A DNA stretch of 64,000 bases from JAIPAN01 sp040403555 (GTDB lineage: Bacteria; Bacteroidota; Bacteroidia; Sphingobacteriales; Sphingobacteriaceae). Shown here one piece after another: positions 18,153 to 26,232 of the stretch. The translations under genes were made by a program, and so were the position numbers. The first letter of the stretch is position 1. Each line of letters starts with the position of its first letter. The notes beneath the pieces are model-generated. The model made no database searches, had not been told where the DNA came from, and saw only the letters and a program-made list of their open reading frames with translations. The stretch is from NCBI GenBank assembly GCA_040403555.1, contig JBBAKN010000002.1:390766-454765 (forward strand), written 5' to 3'.

Positions 18153-19496
18153 ATGTTTCAGAACCTACAAGATAAATTAGATAGAGCCTTTAAAGTACTT
18201 AAAGGGCAGGGTACCATTACCGAAATAAACGTGGCCGAAACCATGAAAGAGATTCGGAAAGCCTTGTTAGATGCCGACGTAAATTATAAAACCGCCAAAA
18301 CCTTTACCGATGAGGTAAAGGAAAAAGCATTGGGACAGCAGGTGCTAACCGCCGTATCGCCGGGGCAATTGCTTACCAAAATTATGAACGATGAGCTTAC
18401 CCAGCTCATGGGTGGTGAAGCTACCGAACTAAATCTAAGTGCCAACCCGAGTATTATTTTAATTGCTGGATTAAACGGTGCGGGTAAAACTACCTTCTCG
18501 GCAAAATTGGCTAATTTCTTAAAAAGCCAAAAAGGTAAAAAACCCTTATTAATAGCTGCCGACGTGTATCGCCCAGCCGCTATTGACCAATTGGAAATTT
18601 TAGGCGAACAAACGGGCGTAGCAGTATACACCGACAAAGAATCTAAAGATCCCATTGCCATAGCCATTGCCGGAATTGCCGAAGCCAAAAAGAATGGCAA
18701 TAACGTGGTAATTGTAGATACCGCCGGCCGATTAGCTATTGACGAAGAAATGATGAATGAGATTGCCGCAGTAAAAGCAGCTACGCAACCTCACGAAATT
18801 TTATTTGTAGTAGATGCCATGACCGGGCAAGATGCCGTAAATACCGCCAAAGCCTTTAACGACCGCCTCGATTTTACGGGTGTGGTGTTAACCAAATTAG
18901 ATGGCGATACCCGAGGTGGTGCAGCACTATCGGTTAAATCGGTAGTAAACAAACCGATAAAATTTATTGGTACCGGCGAAAAAATGGAAGCACTGGATGT
19001 GTTTCACCCCGACCGAATGGCTTCCCGTATTTTGGGCATGGGCGACGTGATCTCTTTGGTAGAGCGTGCGCAAATGTCTTTCGATGAGAAAGAACAAGCC
19101 GAGCTACAAAAGAAAATTCGCAAAAACACCTTCGATTTTAATGATTTCTTGAACCAAATTCAGCAAATCAAAAAAATGGGCAACATGAAAGACGTGATGG
19201 GCATGATACCAGGTGTGGGCAAAGCCATAAAAGATGTAGATATTGACGACGATGCCTTTACACCGGTAGAAGCCATTATTCGTTCCATGACACCCTATGA
19301 GCGTGAAAACCCCGATAGCATTGTGACTAGCCGACGCAACCGCATTGCCAAAGGATCGGGTACAAACATTACCGAAGTAAACAAACTCATTAAACAGTTT
19401 GAAGATATGCGCAAGGTGATGAAACAATTTTCTAACCCGGCGGCCGCAGCCAAAATGATGCGCAACATGCCACAAATGCCGGGCATGAAACGCTAA
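18153..19496 (+). CDS. ffh: Signal recognition particle protein Ffh (SRP54)
   Basis: The GTPase and RNA-binding subunit of the signal recognition particle, which targets nascent membrane proteins to the Sec translocon. At 447 residues it has a complete NG domain (G1 GLNGAGKTTFSAKL at about 107-120, G3 VDTAGR near 190, G4 TKLDGD near 247). The methionine-rich M domain follows (MGNMKDVMGMIPGVGKAI; GSGTNITEVNKLIKQF; the Met-rich end ending PQMPGMKR). A clear terminator follows, so ffh is probably a single-gene transcript. No SRP RNA gene is seen nearby. Confidence 0.98.
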   Translation: MFQNLQDKLDRAFKVLKGQGTITEINVAETMKEIRKALLDADVNYKTAKTFTDEVKEKALGQQVLTAVSPGQLLTKIMNDELTQLMGGEATELNLSANPSIILIAGLNGAGKTTFSAKLANFLKSQKGKKPLLIAADVYRPAAIDQLEILGEQTGVAVYTDKESKDPIAIAIAGIAEAKKNGNNVVIVDTAGRLAIDEEMMNEIAAVKAATQPHEILFVVDAMTGQDAVNTAKAFNDRLDFTGVVLTKLDGDTRGGAALSVKSVVNKPIKFIGTGEKMEALDVFHPDRMASRILGMGDVISLVERAQMSFDEKEQAELQKKIRKNTFDFNDFLNQIQQIKKMGNMKDVMGMIPGVGKAIKDVDIDDDAFTPVEAIIRSMTPYERENPDSIVTSRRNRIAKGSGTNITEVNKLIKQFEDMRKVMKQFSNPAAAAKMMRNMPQMPGMKR

Positions 19497-19519
19497 ATAT
19501 TCGTTTTCGAACAATAAAT

Positions 19520-19555
19520 AAAAACCATTTTAGTTTATACTTAAATGGTTTTTTT
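19520..19555 (+). terminator. Terminator of ffh
   Basis: AAAAACCATTT pairs with AAATGGTTTTT around a 12-base loop, and the seven-T tract (19549-19555) ends at the base before the comM ATG. Confidence 0.75.
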
Positions 19556-21094
19556 ATGCTCGTAAAAACCTTCGGAAGTGCGGTCTTTGGTATCGAAGCC
19601 TTGGCCATTACTATAGAAGTAAACATCAGTGCCGGCACCCAATATTATATGGTGGGCCTGCCCGATAATGCCGTAAAAGAAAGTTTGCATCGGGTAGAAA
19701 GCGCCATTCACAGTGCGGGCTTTCGCATGCCCCGACAAAAAATTGTAGTCAATTTGGCGCCTGCCGATTTACGCAAAGAGGGTTCTGCTTACGATTTAGC
19801 CATTGCCATGGGCATCTTGGCGGCTTCGGGACAAATTCAATCGGAACAGCTTTCTAATTACCTTTTAATGGGCGAACTATCTTTAGATGGAACTGTGCAG
19901 GCGATAAAAGGCGCCCTGCCGATTGCTATACAAGCCAAAAAAGATGGCTTTACCGGTTTATTTTTACCCAAAGCGCAAGCCCGAGAGGCCGCCATTGTTG
20001 CCGGCTTAGCGGTATATGGACTAGAAAACCTAAAAGAGTTGGCCAATTTTTTCAACGGCACCTTTCAGCCGGAACAAACCACAGTAAACACCCGAGAAGA
20101 ATTTCTTAAAAACATAAACAGTTACGAGAGCGATTTCTCGGATGTAAAAGGACAAGAAAATATTAAACGGGCACTAGAGATTGCCGCAGCCGGCGGGCAC
20201 AATGTCATTCTTATTGGTCCACCCGGAGCTGGAAAAACCATGTTGGCCAAACGCCTACCTACCATTTTACCACCACTCAATTTGCAAGAGGCTTTAGAAA
20301 CCACCAAAATTCACTCGGTGGCGGGTAAACTTTCTGCTAGCGATGCACTCATGACCGTTCGGCCATTCCGATCACCCCACCACACCGTGAGCGACGTGGC
20401 TTTGGTGGGTGGCGGTATGCATCCACAACCCGGCGAAATATCTTTGGCCCACAATGGCGTGTTATTTTTAGATGAATTGCCCGAATTTAAACGCACCGTT
20501 TTAGAGGTGATGCGCCAACCCCTCGAAGAACGGAAGGTGAACATTTCTAGAGCCCGATTTTCGGTAGACTACCCGGCAAGTTTTATGTTGGTAGCCTCTA
20601 TGAATCCTTGCCCCTGCGGGTTTTACAATCATCCCGAAAAGGAATGTATTTGCGGACCTGGCTTGGTACAAAAATACCTCAGCCGCATATCGGGACCACT
20701 TTTAGACCGCATTGATTTGCATGTGGAGGTAACGCCAGTCAATTTTTCGGAACTTTCTTCCGAACGTAGCAGCGAAAAAAGTGAAGAAATTAGAGAGCGT
20801 GTAATACAGGCACGAGCGCTCCAACACGAGCGCTTTAAAAACAAAAAAGAGGTGCATTGCAATGCCCAAATGAGCCCGCAAACGGTACGGAATTTGTGTA
20901 AAATTGATGCCGCGGGACAAACCCTCCTGAAACAAGCTATGGAAAAACTCGGCCTCTCGGCCCGAGCCTACGACCGCATTTTAAAAGTAGCCCGCACCAT
21001 TGCCGATTTAGCGCATAGCGAAGAAATTGCCCTCGAACATTTAGCCGAAGCCATCCATTACCGCAGTTTAGATAGAGAAGGTTGGGCGGGGTGA
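19556..21094 (+). CDS. comM: YifB/ComM family Mg-chelatase-like AAA ATPase
   Basis: ComM is a hexameric DNA helicase that drives branch migration during natural transformation; YifB is the same family. The 512-residue protein has an N-terminal LonC-like domain (MLVKTFGSAVFGIEAL), Walker A GPPGAGKTMLAKRLP (about 222-236), Walker B LFLDELPEF near 304, and a Cys motif NPCPCGFY...CICGPG (about 352-371). The start at 19556 fits the family exactly, yet it comes right after the T run of the ffh terminator. Either it is made by readthrough or its promoter lies inside the end of ffh. Confidence 0.95.
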   Translation: MLVKTFGSAVFGIEALAITIEVNISAGTQYYMVGLPDNAVKESLHRVESAIHSAGFRMPRQKIVVNLAPADLRKEGSAYDLAIAMGILAASGQIQSEQLSNYLLMGELSLDGTVQAIKGALPIAIQAKKDGFTGLFLPKAQAREAAIVAGLAVYGLENLKELANFFNGTFQPEQTTVNTREEFLKNINSYESDFSDVKGQENIKRALEIAAAGGHNVILIGPPGAGKTMLAKRLPTILPPLNLQEALETTKIHSVAGKLSASDALMTVRPFRSPHHTVSDVALVGGGMHPQPGEISLAHNGVLFLDELPEFKRTVLEVMRQPLEERKVNISRARFSVDYPASFMLVASMNPCPCGFYNHPEKECICGPGLVQKYLSRISGPLLDRIDLHVEVTPVNFSELSSERSSEKSEEIRERVIQARALQHERFKNKKEVHCNAQMSPQTVRNLCKIDAAGQTLLKQAMEKLGLSARAYDRILKVARTIADLAHSEEIALEHLAEAIHYRSLDREGWAG

Positions 21095-21098
21095 TTAA

Positions 21099-21536
21099 TT
21101 ATTTAGTAAAATACTCTGTTTGTGTATAGAGTCTACCTACACCATTATTCCATTGATATTGTAATACTAAGGCTGAATTGGTAAAAGTGAGAATTGTATA
21201 AGTATTGGAAACTGGGCTAAAGGTACCCGTTCCACTTGTCCAATTCACCTGTAGGTGAGTATCGTCTGTTTTAGTCCAAGTACCGTTAGCGGTAGAAACA
21301 GCTTGACCAGTTTCGGAGATATAAGCATACGCTTGGTTATTGGTCTTTAGCTCCAGATAGGAGTTACCAGATAGAGGATAATTATTAAAACTATTATTAA
21401 AATGATCGAGTACTGTGTATGATGCATAAAACCACTTACCTGTAAGTGTTTTCTCTGGGGTGCTATCTGATTTAGAACAGGCGCCTAAAAAAACAAGGGC
21501 TATTCCTAAAAAAAAGACTGTTTTAAAAAATTTCAT
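21099..21536 (-). CDS. Lipocalin-like lipoprotein
   Basis: A 145-residue predicted lipoprotein (signal with LGACSK, Cys20). The pattern TLTGKWFYASYTVL ... NGTWTKTDDTHLQVNW ... YTILTFTNSALVLQYQ matches the lipocalin-like domain common in Bacteroidota lipoproteins (DUF4923/lipocalin_4 type). This is a fold assignment; the ligand is unknown. It is convergent with comM, four bases apart. Confidence 0.65.
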   Translation of the reverse strand: MKFFKTVFFLGIALVFLGACSKSDSTPEKTLTGKWFYASYTVLDHFNNSFNNYPLSGNSYLELKTNNQAYAYISETGQAVSTANGTWTKTDDTHLQVNWTSGTGTFSPVSNTYTILTFTNSALVLQYQWNNGVGRLYTQTEYFTK

Positions 21537-21609
21537 GTGGTCTATTTTATTGTTTTAATTAAAGTTGGCCATTTTTCATTAAATATGAAAAGTAGCCCTA
21601 AATTAGTGC

Positions 21610-22254
21610 ATGATTAAAAAGCTATTCGCCATTCTAGTTATTGGCTTGTCTTTCAGTTCCTGCCAAGCCCAACCTAAAAAAAATCAACCGAATCGGGCAG
21701 TTTCTTTGGTGGCCCCCAAAGGCAAAGCCGTGGCTGCTTTTGCCGAGGGTTGTTTTTGGTGTTCGGAACATATTTACGAATCGGTAGCGGGTATAGATTC
21801 TGCCATTGCGGGATATTCTGGTGGAAACACCGCGAACCCAACATACGAAGAGGTATGCTCAGAAACTACCGGCCATGCCGAATCGGTATTGATTTATTAC
21901 AACCCAAAAATTATCAGCTATAAAGGATTGATTAAAGTGTTTTTCACCTCCCACGATCCTACTACGCTCAACCGTCAAGGTCCAGATGAAGGAAGTTCGT
22001 ACCGCAGTGTGATATTTTATCAGAACGAAACAGAAAAAATGCTGGCTAAACAGGCGCTAAGCGATTTAACCCTGCGTGGCGCATTTAAGCGCCCCGTTGT
22101 AACCGAGCTACTCCCGCTAAAAACATTTTGGCGTGCAGAAGAATACCATCAAGATTTTATTAAAAAAAATCCAAACCAACCTTACGTAAAAGGAGTATCT
22201 ATGCCTAGGTTTGAGCAGTTTAAAAAAAGCTATAAACCCAGCAAGAACAAGTAA
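21610..22254 (+). CDS. msrA: Peptide-methionine (S)-S-oxide reductase MsrA, lipoprotein form
   Basis: It reduces methionine-S-sulfoxide in proteins. The active-site motif GCFWCSEHIYE (about 50-60) carries the catalytic Cys, with YSGGN, SHDPTTLNRQGPD and EEYHQDF at the family positions. The N-terminus is a lipoprotein signal (SFSSC, Cys19), so this form repairs periplasmic or outer-membrane-facing proteins rather than cytoplasmic ones. A near-consensus box TAAATTAG (21599-21606) ends three bases before the ATG. The M16 peptidase gene starts four bases after its stop. Confidence 0.94.
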   Translation: MIKKLFAILVIGLSFSSCQAQPKKNQPNRAVSLVAPKGKAVAAFAEGCFWCSEHIYESVAGIDSAIAGYSGGNTANPTYEEVCSETTGHAESVLIYYNPKIISYKGLIKVFFTSHDPTTLNRQGPDEGSSYRSVIFYQNETEKMLAKQALSDLTLRGAFKRPVVTELLPLKTFWRAEEYHQDFIKKNPNQPYVKGVSMPRFEQFKKSYKPSKNK

Positions 22255-22258
22255 ACGC

Positions 22259-23491
22259 ATGGACCATTACGTATTCAGCTTAGCCAACGGTATTCGGGTT
22301 GTGGTAAAATCGGGAAACACCGAAGTGGCCCATGCCTGTTTATTGGTGCACAGCGGTAGCCGCGATGAAGGCGAAGGAAAAGATGGCTTGGCGCACCTCA
22401 TTGAACATTTATTATTTAAGCGCACCGAGCGCCGAAGCACCAACCAAATACTTAACCGATTGGAAGTGGTGGGTGGCGATTTAAATGCCTATACCACCAA
22501 AGAGTATACTTGCATTCATGCTTCTTTTTTACGACCACATTTAGAGCGTGCTTTAGATTTGTTTGAAGATGTAATTTTTCATTCCACCTTTCCGGAAGAG
22601 GAATTGGTAAAAGAAAAGAGCGTTATTTTAGACGAAATTGCCTCCTATTTAGACCAACCCGAAGAGGCCATACAAGATGATTTTGAAGAACTCATTTTTG
22701 CCAACCATCCGCTAGGCAGAAATATTTTAGGCACTCCCGATACGGTAAGCGCCCTGCAACAAAAAGATATTAAAGAATACTTGGCCAAAAACTACCGCAC
22801 CAACGAAATGGCCATTGGCATTATTGGTAATTTCGACCTAAAAAAAGTAGAGGCGCTGGTAAACAAAATTTTTGGAGCCATTCCCGCCAATAGCTCGGCA
22901 AGCAAGCGTACTAAACCCGTGGTAAACCCGGCAACAAGCAAACGCTTGGCCAAACCCATTAACCAAAGCCACGTACTCTTAGGCATCCAGGCTTATTCTG
23001 CACACAGTCCAAAACGTGAGGGCTTGCTTTTACTAAACAATTTATTGGGTGGTATGGGTATGAGCTCTCGGTTAAATCTAGAAATTCGCGAAAAATACGG
23101 CATTGCCTACACCATAGAATCGAGTTACATTCCCTTAAGCGATACCGGCTTATTCACTATTTATTTAGGCACCGACCCTGAAAAAGTAGACAAAGCCCTA
23201 AAATTAGTTAGTAAGGAGTTGAAAAAACTTCGGGATAATTCCCTAGGCATTTTGGCATTGCACCAAGCGAAGCAAAAATTTATGGGACAAATTGCCTTAG
23301 CCGAAGAGGGCAGATTAAGCTTGCTTATTTCGCTTTGTAAAAGTGTATTGGATTATGGCATGGCCGATTCTTTAGAGCAAGTGTTTGCCAAAATAGAACG
23401 TATTGAAGCTGCTCAACTGCTAGAAATTGCCAACGAAATCTTTGAGCCTGCCAACTTAAGCAGCCTTATTTTTGAACCCCAAGAGTTCTAA
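22259..23491 (+). CDS. M16 family zinc metallopeptidase (pitrilysin type)
   Basis: A 410-residue insulinase-like peptidase. The inverted zinc motif HLIEH (about residues 47-51) and a downstream acidic partner (Glu in EAIQDDFEEL) indicate an active M16B-type subunit. The second half (inactive-like domain) begins near residue 215 with HVLLGIQAYSAHS. It has no signal peptide, so it is cytoplasmic. The ATG at 22259 is used: the longer reading from 22211 overlaps msrA and does not match the family N-terminus (MDHYVFSLANGIRVV). It is likely co-transcribed with msrA. Confidence 0.92.
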   Translation: MDHYVFSLANGIRVVVKSGNTEVAHACLLVHSGSRDEGEGKDGLAHLIEHLLFKRTERRSTNQILNRLEVVGGDLNAYTTKEYTCIHASFLRPHLERALDLFEDVIFHSTFPEEELVKEKSVILDEIASYLDQPEEAIQDDFEELIFANHPLGRNILGTPDTVSALQQKDIKEYLAKNYRTNEMAIGIIGNFDLKKVEALVNKIFGAIPANSSASKRTKPVVNPATSKRLAKPINQSHVLLGIQAYSAHSPKREGLLLLNNLLGGMGMSSRLNLEIREKYGIAYTIESSYIPLSDTGLFTIYLGTDPEKVDKALKLVSKELKKLRDNSLGILALHQAKQKFMGQIALAEEGRLSLLISLCKSVLDYGMADSLEQVFAKIERIEAAQLLEIANEIFEPANLSSLIFEPQEF

Positions 23492-23502
23492 ACCCAAATT
23501 TG

Positions 23503-23510
23503 TACCTTTG
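23503..23510 (+). promoter_or_regulatory. -7 box of def
   Basis: An exact TACCTTTG ends four bases before the def ATG at 23515, the same geometry as at 12595. Confidence 0.6.
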
Positions 23511-23514
23511 TGTA

Positions 23515-24084
23515 ATGAAATTGCCCATTTTAGCCTACGGAGATCCGGTATTAAAAAAAGTAGCCGGTATAATTGGTCCAGATTATCCCAATATCGATAC
23601 CCTTATTGCCAACATGTTTGAAACCATGTACCATGCACAGGGTGTGGGTTTGGCTGCTCCACAAGTGGGCTTATCTATCCGCTTATTTGTTATTGATGGA
23701 TCGCCTTTTGAAGAAGATGATGCCCAATTAAAGGGCTTTAAAAAAGTGTTTTTAAATGCGCAAATTACCGAAGAAAGTGGCGATAAATGGGCTTTTAACG
23801 AGGGTTGTTTGAGTATTCCAGATATTCGGGAAGATGTAAGCCGCCACCAGCACCTGCACATTCGCTACCAAGACGAAAACTGGAAATGGCATGAAGAACG
23901 TTATTATGGATTAGCCGCCAGGGTAATTCAACATGAATACGACCACATTGATGGGAAATTACTCACCGATAGGCTGAGCCCTTTACGCAAAGCGATGTTA
24001 AAAAATCGTTTAGAATCCATCAGTAAAGGAATGGTGAAAGTAGATTACAAAATGAAATTTCCGAATCTGAAAAAAGGGCGTTAG
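23515..24084 (+). CDS. def: Peptide deformylase
   Basis: It removes the formyl group from new proteins. At 189 residues it has all three motifs: GVGLAAPQVG (about 42-51), EGCLSIP (about 97-103) and the metal site QHEYDHIDGKL (about 137-147). The ATG at 23515 (MKLPILAYGDPVLKK) is chosen because the earlier start at 23500 lies upstream of the promoter box. The stop shares TTAG with the convergent gene at 24081. Confidence 0.96.
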   Translation: MKLPILAYGDPVLKKVAGIIGPDYPNIDTLIANMFETMYHAQGVGLAAPQVGLSIRLFVIDGSPFEEDDAQLKGFKKVFLNAQITEESGDKWAFNEGCLSIPDIREDVSRHQHLHIRYQDENWKWHEERYYGLAARVIQHEYDHIDGKLLTDRLSPLRKAMLKNRLESISKGMVKVDYKMKFPNLKKGR

Positions 24085-24722
24085 TTCTTATCCCGCTCTT
24101 TATCGCCCTTGAATATTTGTTGCATAAATTGCGCCCAAGCAAAAGGGTTCAGCAATGGGTTCGCTCCTCGGGGGTTGATGTTTTTATTCATCATAGAAAA
24201 GTGCATGTTTTGGTAATTCATAGATTGAATTTCTTGCCCATCTCTAGCAAGGGTGCCTGCTAAAGCCATGATACTGGTTCTAGACACATTCTTTTTGGCA
24301 ATTTCTAAGTCATCATCTGCATATTTCATGGTCAAAAACTCTTTTTTGAATTCATCTTCGCTGGCCCAAGGATATACCCTAACCATGGGCAAACTGATAA
24401 TTTCTTGTTTCATCTTTACCAAAACAGTGTATTTATCATCGGGCAAGCTGGTGGGAATAATTACTTGCTGTTTACCAAAGCCTACGGCACTAAATTGTAG
24501 CGTATCGCCTTCGTGTACCACAAAAGAAAAATAGCCTTTATAATTGGCTATGTAACTTAGTTTATCGTTTAGGGTTTTATTAGAAATAGATACGTAAGGA
24601 ACAGCCGTATTGCTATCTCGGTTTAGGGTTACTCCAGAAAACTGCACTAGCTTTTGAGCAGGTTTTTGTGCAAAAACCGCTGTGCTAAATAACAAAAGAC
24701 CAATGAGTAAACGAAACTTCAT
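24081..24722 (-). CDS. Secreted carboxypeptidase-like regulatory domain protein
   Basis: A 213-residue exported protein with a signal peptide (1-18, AVFAQ) and a carboxypeptidase-like regulatory beta-sandwich (about 28-105: FSGVTLNRDSNTAVPYVSI, YFSFVVHEGDTLQFSAVGFG). A helical tail ends in an acidic/basic cluster (GDKERDKN). Function unknown. A near-consensus box TACCTTCG (24727-24734) ends four bases before the ATG. It lies downstream of the Fe-S genes nfu and mrp on the same strand, but no functional link is evident. Confidence 0.75.
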   Translation of the reverse strand: MKFRLLIGLLLFSTAVFAQKPAQKLVQFSGVTLNRDSNTAVPYVSISNKTLNDKLSYIANYKGYFSFVVHEGDTLQFSAVGFGKQQVIIPTSLPDDKYTVLVKMKQEIISLPMVRVYPWASEDEFKKEFLTMKYADDDLEIAKKNVSRTSIMALAGTLARDGQEIQSMNYQNMHFSMMNKNINPRGANPLLNPFAWAQFMQQIFKGDKERDKN

Positions 24723-24767
24723 GATGCGAAGGTAAATATTAATTGCCTAGGGACCTGTTAAATTATG

Positions 24768-25046
24768 TTAATTGGCCGGAGTGGGCAATACCGCATTGGG
24801 GTCATTTATATCCGTAAGATTTACTGCCTCTACCGATGAAATTTCGGGTACTGCTTTTTTAATAGCCTCTTCAATACCTGCTTTTAGGGTCATAATACTC
24901 ATGGGGCAAGAGCCACATGCGCCTAACAAACGTAACCTCACTACCTTATCGGTAGTAATTTCTTCTACAGATACGTTCCCGCCATCTGCTTCCAAATAAG
25001 GGCGAATACTATCTAGGGCTAATTCTACTCGTTGCAACAATTCCAT
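24768..25046 (-). CDS. NifU-like iron-sulfur scaffold protein (Nfu domain)
   Basis: A 92-residue stand-alone Nfu domain. It carries and delivers Fe-S clusters; the CxxC pair in GACGSCPMS (about 43-51) binds the cluster. LEADGGNVSV and EEAIKKAVPEI are typical of the family. It follows mrp by 18 bases on the same strand, so the two likely act in one Fe-S maturation route. A near-consensus box TATCTTTA (25050-25057) ends three bases before the ATG and suggests it also has its own start. Confidence 0.92.
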   Translation of the reverse strand: MELLQRVELALDSIRPYLEADGGNVSVEEITTDKVVRLRLLGACGSCPMSIMTLKAGIEEAIKKAVPEISSVEAVNLTDINDPNAVLPTPAN

Positions 25047-25064
25047 AGTTAAAGATACGTTTTT

Positions 25065-26132
25065 TTAAGCGCCTATCGAAGCGTTTTGAATGGCCACTTG
25101 CTGGGCTACCCGGGTTGCTAATGTAGAAAAAGCTGCTGCCATGGGGTTTTCCGGGTCTAAAATGATGGGTTTTCCTGAATCGCCGGCATCGCTAATGCTT
25201 TTTACCAAGGGGATTTCTCCCAAAAATGGAAGATTAAACTCCGTGGCTAATGCTTGGCCTCCTCCTGTTCCAAAAATATAGTATTTATTGTCCGGCAATT
25301 CTGCTGGGGTAAAATACGACATGTTTTCTACCACGCCCAAAACCGGAACGTTAATGCTATTCATCATAAACATGCCAATACCTCTACGAGCATCGGATAA
25401 AGCCACTTGTTGTGGTGTGGTTACGATAAGGGCCCCGGCAATCGGAAATTTTTGGGTAAGTGTGATGTGAATATCGCCCGTTCCGGGAGGTAAATCGATT
25501 ACTAAATAATCCAATTCGCCCCAATCGGCATCGTTTAACAATTGGGTTACCGCGGTAGAAGCCATGGGCCCACGCCACGGCACCGGCTGATTTGGATCAG
25601 TAAAGAAACCAATAGATAAGAGCTGAATACCATATTTAGTAATGGGCTGAATGCGTGTTTTACCATCTGCGGTTTGGCTAGTTTGTGGTTTTGCACCTTC
25701 TAAACCAAACATCATGGGAATAGAAGGACCGTAAATATCGGCATCTACTAAACCAACCTTGGCTCCGCTTTGTGCTAATCCAAGAGCCAAATTAACTGCT
25801 ACAGTAGATTTACCCACACCGCCTTTTCCACTGGCTACGGCAATAATATTTTTAACTCCCGGAACGCTCGGGTTGGCCTGAGTACTCACATTGGCAGTCA
25901 TAGTAATGTGAAGGTCTATATTTTTATCGATGAAATGGAAAATGGCATTTCTGCAGGCATTCTCAAGCATATCTTTCATGGGACAAGCTGGAGTAGTTAA
26001 TACCACCGTAAAGCGTAACGTATTTCCTTCAATTTGTATGTCTTGAATCATACCCAAGGTCACCAAATCTTTTTTTAAGTCTGGATCTTCTACATGACTA
26101 AGGGCCTGCAATACCTGTTCTTTACTAATCAT
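25065..26132 (-). CDS. Mrp/NBP35-type Fe-S cluster carrier ATPase
   Basis: A 355-residue P-loop ATPase that loads Fe-S clusters onto apoproteins. The N-terminal MIP18-like domain (1-80: LSHVEDPDLKKDLVTLGM) is followed by the deviant Walker A SGKGGVGKST (101-110) and VDADIYGPSIP. Unlike many Mrp proteins it lacks an obvious C-terminal CxxC. The start at 26132 gives the family N-terminus MISKEQVLQAL; the longer reading from 26279 runs into the divergent gene. An exact minus-strand -7 box TATTTTTG lies at 26157-26164. Confidence 0.93.
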   Translation of the reverse strand: MISKEQVLQALSHVEDPDLKKDLVTLGMIQDIQIEGNTLRFTVVLTTPACPMKDMLENACRNAIFHFIDKNIDLHITMTANVSTQANPSVPGVKNIIAVASGKGGVGKSTVAVNLALGLAQSGAKVGLVDADIYGPSIPMMFGLEGAKPQTSQTADGKTRIQPITKYGIQLLSIGFFTDPNQPVPWRGPMASTAVTQLLNDADWGELDYLVIDLPPGTGDIHITLTQKFPIAGALIVTTPQQVALSDARRGIGMFMMNSINVPVLGVVENMSYFTPAELPDNKYYIFGTGGGQALATEFNLPFLGEIPLVKSISDAGDSGKPIILDPENPMAAAFSTLATRVAQQVAIQNASIGA

Positions 26133-26156
26133 ACCTGTATGGGCTACTAATTTTAC

Positions 26157-26164
26157 CAAAAATA
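26157..26164 (-). promoter_or_regulatory. -7 box of mrp
   Basis: The minus strand reads TATTTTTG, an exact match to TAnnTTTG, ending 24 bases before the mrp ATG at 26132. Confidence 0.5.
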
Positions 26165-26232
26165 CCAATCTATTAGCAGATGTGGTTTTTTTATACGCCT
26201 TTTTACAGATATTTGACCTCGAATTAAACACG

